Of a stretch of 64,000 bases of DNA, positions 59,131 through 64,000 are shown in pieces (the first letter of the stretch is position 1; each line of letters opens with the position of its first letter). The notes beneath the pieces were generated by a model. The model was not told where the DNA came from and ran no database searches. It saw only the letters and a list, made by a program, of their open reading frames with translations. The DNA lies in NCBI GenBank assembly GCA_954871525.1, contig OX940861.1, positions 39,321,201 through 39,385,200 of the forward strand, in the 5' to 3' direction. The position numbers and the translations under genes were made by a program. This stretch comes from Parietaria judaica (Eukaryota; Streptophyta; Magnoliopsida; Rosales; Urticaceae).

Positions 59131-61761
59131 GATTATTTCATACATAATTTTCATGTTTTGAACTGACCCAACTTTCTTTCGAATTCGTCACGAACAATTG
59201 TCATTTGATTATATAACTTGAGTGGGTTATTACCGAAAATAATAACCAAATCAAGCTTTCTCTTTGTGCAATATTAGATTTTGTTTCTATAGAAGTTATC
59301 GTTCTTGCAAACACTTATTCTTCACATTGTTTACGTCCATTTCGAATTTAAGATTTGTTGTATTTTGTGGTATATTTCCTCTTAAACTTCAATTGGTTCA
59401 AAAGTGCTTGAAATTCAGTAAAAATGTTTTTTCATGCTGCTTATTCGATCTCCAAAATATTTTCAACAAAGTAAATGTTGAGGCGAAAAATCACCACAAC
59501 AATCACGGAGCGACACGTATGGAACTCCGCTTTTTAATTTATAGATGTGGGATCACGGGCTCCAACCTTTTTCTAGCCCTATTTCAGCCCCCAAAACTAA
59601 TGTAGAAGATGCGTTTTGTAGTGTTCATACAAGGTTATCTTGTATTCCTTGTCTTCAATGCGCCAAGTAAATGAGCTCTTAATTCCGTCTTAATTGTGAG
59701 CTGTTTGGATGCCAAGAGCCTCATAAATCGTCATTAACTCATTTTCATGAGCTGAAATTCTCATTGAATTTTGTCATTGGTTGTCATGTCATCAATTCCG
59801 TGCTTTAAGGTACTTAAATACGCCTTTATTAGTGTATTTGATGCTGTTGGCGACCAAGCTTGTCGACCAGGTTGGGCATGGTGTCTTTGGGAGGCATAAT
59901 TTCTTGCTTGGGTGTCAGATTTCGCATTCTATATCGAAACGAAGCTTGAGACAATAACTATACACCCATGTGACTTTTTCTTCTAGATTCTCATTATAAA
60001 TGAGTCGTTGAGGGAGAAACATGGACTGTTCCGGAAAAAGCAGCAATTCAGAGTTTGACTCGATTTGGTACCGCTCTCGCGGCCCCACCGATATAGTGCA
60101 ATTGTTTACTTCTTCCGGCTAAATTGGACCTGCAAAATACTTAACTAATTTTGGGCCAAAAACGTCAATCATATTTGAATAATATGCCAAGCCCTTCGGG
60201 TTTTTGTCAAGTATTAATAACAAAAAAATTTGTCGTTTATACTTTTTTATAAATAACGAAAGCAAGCATCAATAGAAGCATGATTATCTGTTTGCACATG
60301 TCTGAAATATAGTAAATTACTGTAATTTGAATAAACGATAAAACGACAGGAATCTGAAAATAAAAAGAAAATGTAAAAAAGTAACCAAAACATTATAATA
60401 AAAAAAGTTAACCAAAACATCAGCCTTTTTTTTTTTTTTTTAGGGAACCAAAACATCAGCCTAATGACGTTAAGTACGTCGAATAACAACTTTTACGATG
60501 AAGAAAAACATCAATTTCAAAATGACAATTGAAAAGGCATAGCTCAAGCGAAATTGAGATCTAAACTGTTGTTCAGATTTCAATGACAACCCAAAAAATA
60601 AAATCAAAACGACATACTAGTGATATATGGAGAAAAATGACACAATATATTCAACAATTAAACGACAAAGAGAAAAAGAAAAACCACAAAGATCAAAGAT
60701 GTATTCAAAACGACATCAATCAGAATACCATAGCAACGTAGTAAATCCAATAATTGACCAGAAGAAAACAGTAAATATTTGATTTGAATCAATCATAAAA
60801 ATAACAAATTTAAAAAAATCAAAAATGTAAAAAAAAAATTGGGGTTAAATATCAAATTCTAGGAGCAAGGGTTTCAAGTTTTGTAATCGGTTTGTGGTTT
60901 CACTTAATCCCGGTCCCGACCCGATTAAAAAAAAAGGAAAATCTTAATTTAAACAAAAATTTAGACGTTTGGGTTCCCATTTTTGAAATTGGGGTCGAGA
61001 CAAAGCCAAAAATTCCCTATTTTTGCCCTGGTTCTTGATTTAAAAATACATGTATGTATTTGTATATCTTTAAATAATAAAATTTTACTTTATTCTAGGG
61101 TTCTCCTCACTGTCATTTGATTCAACTTTGACAACACGCTCCTTTTAGACAGTGATTCGCGCCTCTCCGCACTCTCGTCCTTTCATTGCAATTTGTGCGA
61201 GTCTTGTCGTGCTCTTCTTGTTATAATATATAATTTCATATTTTAGGTTTACTTTGTATGAAAATATATAATTGTACTATTATTATATAGTTTTACTTTT
61301 TACGAATTGAATGTTGCCATGAATTATTTTTTCCCGGCCCGAATATGTAATAAAATCAGTTGTTATTAGGTTGACTGACAATTATTTACCCAGAAATCAC
61401 GCCTAGACACTACCAAAATAATACATTTTCAGATTAAAAAAAATCTTGAAAAAGCTTGAGTTGCGAAAACCCAAAAGTTGCGAAAACCCAAAAATAAAAA
61501 TAAAAAATTATTGTGTTAATACATGGTTAATATCTGTTAATAGGATTAATATTTGTTAATGCACGTAATGAACATGAGGTTTCTTTGGTGGAGCAAAGAT
61601 ATTCGATGCTAAGTAAAATATGCTAGATAAAATCATATTAAGAAACATTAACACAAATTCCTTGTTTGAATTAACCTTATTACCAATTCAAAACAATTCG
61701 AAACATTATACATTAGTACGAATTAACCATATTAACCCTATACATTAGCACGAAGTAACCA
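59131..61761. other. Anonymous stretch, no gene identified
   Basis: Around 59600-60100 base composition is less AT-rich, with broken minus-strand frames that I could not assign to a family. The rest is AT-rich. From about 61500 the word GTTAAT and its complement ATTAAC recur often. Confidence 0.45.
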
Positions 61762-61923
61762 TATCAATTGGATCCCTTTGAACTGCCTCTGCCTCTCATT
61801 CTCTATGATTTCGTCAATCTCCGGAGCCGCAACCTTGAGCGGCTGGTTTTCTGAAAAACGCACCGCTTTCCGACTTGCTTTAAACCCCGACCCGTTCGCG
61901 CCAAACGAAGCCGAAACGTCGAA
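61762..61923 (-). pseudogene. Serine hydroxymethyltransferase-like gene fragment
   Basis: About 54 codons on the minus strand include E-N-Q-P-L-K-V-A-A-P-E-I and E-R-Q-R-Q-F-K-G-I-Q-L-I. These correspond to the N-terminal part of plant SHMT of the SHM6/SHM7 type, where the enzyme reads N-Q-P-L-x-V-A-D-P-x-I and K-x-x-Q-x-K-G-I-E-L-I-A-S-E-N. Similarity stops abruptly just before the S-E-N motif, and no later part of the enzyme is nearby. On both sides are GTTAAT/ATTAAC-rich repeats. It cannot be functional. Confidence 0.55.
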
Positions 61924-62556
61924 TTTATATCTGTTAATGCAAGTATATTAACACGAAATTAACGAACATTGACACAAATTAACACGAATCTACAGTGTAT
62001 TAAATTTAACATTAACACGAATTAACAAACATTAACACAAATTAACATGAAACAAATCAAATAAAAATTCATCTAAGATTCATCACAGAATCCAAAAACC
62101 ACAAGCTGAGATATTGAATCCAAAATCCAATAACTTATATCATCCAAAGTTCCGATGATATCAGTTATTATAGGAAATGTTAATCTAAATTTTTGTTGAT
62201 TTAAATATCAGTTAAAAACATGGAATATTAAAATAATTTTTAAAAAGGTAACATAGGAATGAAATTTGTGTTGAAAATACCACGTTATAAAAAATGGTCA
62301 TTTCCTAAACAAAATATAAAAGCTGGCTAAAATGTAATATCAACGTTTGCATTTGGCTACTACATGCAATTTTTTCAAACTGGGATCGACACTAGGACAT
62401 ATTTTTGCCATTCAAACCAGGACAAGAATTGGCTAAAATCCTGATTCGCAATCCTGAATTCACTACTACTAAGAGTTAATTTTTCTTAGTAACGCTCTCA
62501 AAATATGTTACATAGTTTACAAGTGATAAATACGGAATTTTAATTTTTACACCCTC
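61924..62556. other. AT-rich stretch, no gene seen
   Basis: The first 120 bases repeat ATTAACACGAATTAAC-like words. Nothing else is supported. Confidence 0.5.
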
Positions 62557-63026
62557 AAGTTTTAAACTTTGCAAAAACATACTCTCTAAATTTTTAAACA
62601 GCTTAAATATAATTAACGATATAATCTTTCAATTTAACTCTTCAGATGAAGATAGAATTACGGCACACCCTCTTGTTCCAAAAATCTCAATTCATTCCTT
62701 TTTTTTTCTCTTTCACTTCTCCGTAAACATTGTTTGCCATCGCCTTCGAGCGTTGGGATTTTCTCTTGACCACTCGCAACAATCTTGCATGGGTCTCCCG
62801 CAAGATCATATAGGCCTTGGGTCATTGCTAAAAAAAATTTATGAATAAAACCGGCTCCTAATTCTTCAGTTATGAATTTTTTTTGCTCTCGTTCGTTCTT
62901 TTAAAATTCTTGTTTATGAATAGATGGTATATAAAGAAAATTAAGTAGAAATTGAGGGTATATTATCTGAATTAAAACTTAAAAAGTATATTTTTGTCAA
63001 AAATAAAACTAGAGTGTACAAAAAAA
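62557..63026. mobile_element. MITE-like element with long imperfect inverted ends
   Basis: The left zone (TTTTTACACCCTCAAGTTTT, then AAAAACATACTCTC) returns in reverse complement at the right (GAGGGTATATT, AAAAGTATATTTTTG, CTAGAGTGTACAAAAA). Arm length is about 70 bases and the interior is non-coding. This is the general build of a Mutator-like MITE. No clear target duplication was read. Confidence 0.5.
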
Positions 63027-64000
63027 AAAAAGAACTATCAACGCTCATTTAATAGTATTTAAAGTGGGACGATGAAGTTTATAGAAAATACACAAGGGTG
63101 ATTGCTCATTTTCTTGAATACTAACTCTCTCTATATCATAGAATTTGAAATTGTCCTAAAGAAAATAGATTGCTACAAAATAAATGAAAATCCAATGCAG
63201 GGTCACAGGGTCCACAAGATCAGGCAATGTTCTGTTCCCATTTCCCTTGTTTTGTTATTGCATTACAGTACACCCTTACATAGTTAAGTTTTCATATGTT
63301 TTATTTATTTATATACAGTTAGGGTCCCATGCACTGATATATATAAATATACCATCAATATATATGTCAATCAAATAAACTTAAGTCTTCACATGAGTGA
63401 TTGACATAAATGATCCATCAACTTTCTATATTATGCAATTTTACATATCAACTTTAATCCAAGCAGTGTCTCTCCTAAATTTTTATAAATTGGCATATTA
63501 CCCCTACCCAAAAGGACAAAAATTAGTAAAAATTACTACATTACTACTACGCGTTAAAAAGACAAAAATTATTAATTTACACAGCACATTACTTATAGGG
63601 GAAAAAAAATTATACGTATGAATGACAGAGTAGCTTATGCCACTCACATTACTTATGAATGACCAAGCCTAGAGGCGTACTCGTAATATTTATTTTTATC
63701 GGTAAAAATACCATATGACTACGTGATTAATGACGTATGAGCGGAAAGCCGACCCACCTTACAATTAACAATTTCACTAATTCGAGTAATTAAAGAGGTA
63801 TTTTTATTAAACAAGCGTGCATTCCACTAAAATGTCGCGAAACCAAACAAAGAAAACGACAGTACTATCTCTAGTCGTATGTATTCAAGGTGTCAAATTT
63901 CGAGAATTTCGGTCGAAATTCGGGTTGAAATTCATTTTGAAGAGAACACCGAAACGACATTCTTACCCTTTCGCTGTCGTTTTACCATTTTTCGGGAAAT
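63027..64000. other. AT-rich stretch, no gene seen
   Basis: No supported frame. From about 63880 the sequence TCAAGGTGTCAAATTTCGAG, with TTTCGGTCGAAATTCGGG words, resembles the start of a subterminal-repeat-rich DNA element, but it runs off the window. Confidence 0.45.

Overview
The window is nuclear DNA of a flowering plant, most likely a eudicot. It has intron-containing plant genes with GT-AG splice sites, long AT-rich gene-poor stretches, (TA)n and (TAA)n microsatellites, and a dense load of plant LTR retrotransposons and hAT, Mutator-like, PIF/Harbinger and pogo-like DNA elements. The species cannot be named from the sequence. There is no bacterial or phage-like content.

Two intact-looking host genes could be assembled exon by exon. 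One is a receptor-like protein of the RLP4 type (signal peptide, malectin-like domain, leucine-rich repeats, one membrane segment, no kinase) on the minus strand at 21071-27186, with nine exons that join in frame to 629 codons. The other is a p24-delta cargo receptor of the early secretory pathway on the plus strand at 31748-33372, with four exons and 211 codons. Two broken host-type genes are present: a pentatricopeptide-repeat (PPR) gene at 53335-55370, interrupted by a solo LTR, and a short serine hydroxymethyltransferase-like fragment at about 61.8 kb.

Layout. 0.5-4.6 kb: a gag-only, non-autonomous LTR element in minus orientation with a perfect CTAAT target duplication. 6.1-7.6 kb: a copia element reduced to its LTRs and the end of pol. 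9-19.7 kb: DNA-transposon remnants and two LTRs in AT-rich DNA. 21-27 kb: RLP4-like gene with several elements in its introns. 31.7-33.4 kb: p24-delta gene with a hAT MITE in intron 1. 33.6-36.8 kb: two hAT-like repeats and a solo LTR. 37.4-49.2 kb: one young, complete Ty3/gypsy Tat-lineage element (11.9 kb, nearly identical LTRs, CTTAT target duplication) with a broken gag-pro-pol, a dual RNase H, and a four-exon antisense gene before the 3' LTR. 49.2-51.8 kb: a hAT element with a nested MITE, then an Emigrant/Lemi1-like pogo element. 53-55 kb: the PPR pseudogene. 56.3-59.1 kb: two solo LTRs. 59.1-64 kb: mostly anonymous AT-rich DNA with one gene fragment and one MITE.

The most interesting objects are the spliced antisense gene inside the Tat element, the family of hAT-like repeats built on GATAA/TTATC motifs, the partial exon duplication in the RLP4-like gene, and a motif shared between two unlike LTR elements. 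None amounts to a clearly new biological system. The two host genes act independently, one presumably in plasma-membrane perception and one in ER-Golgi traffic.
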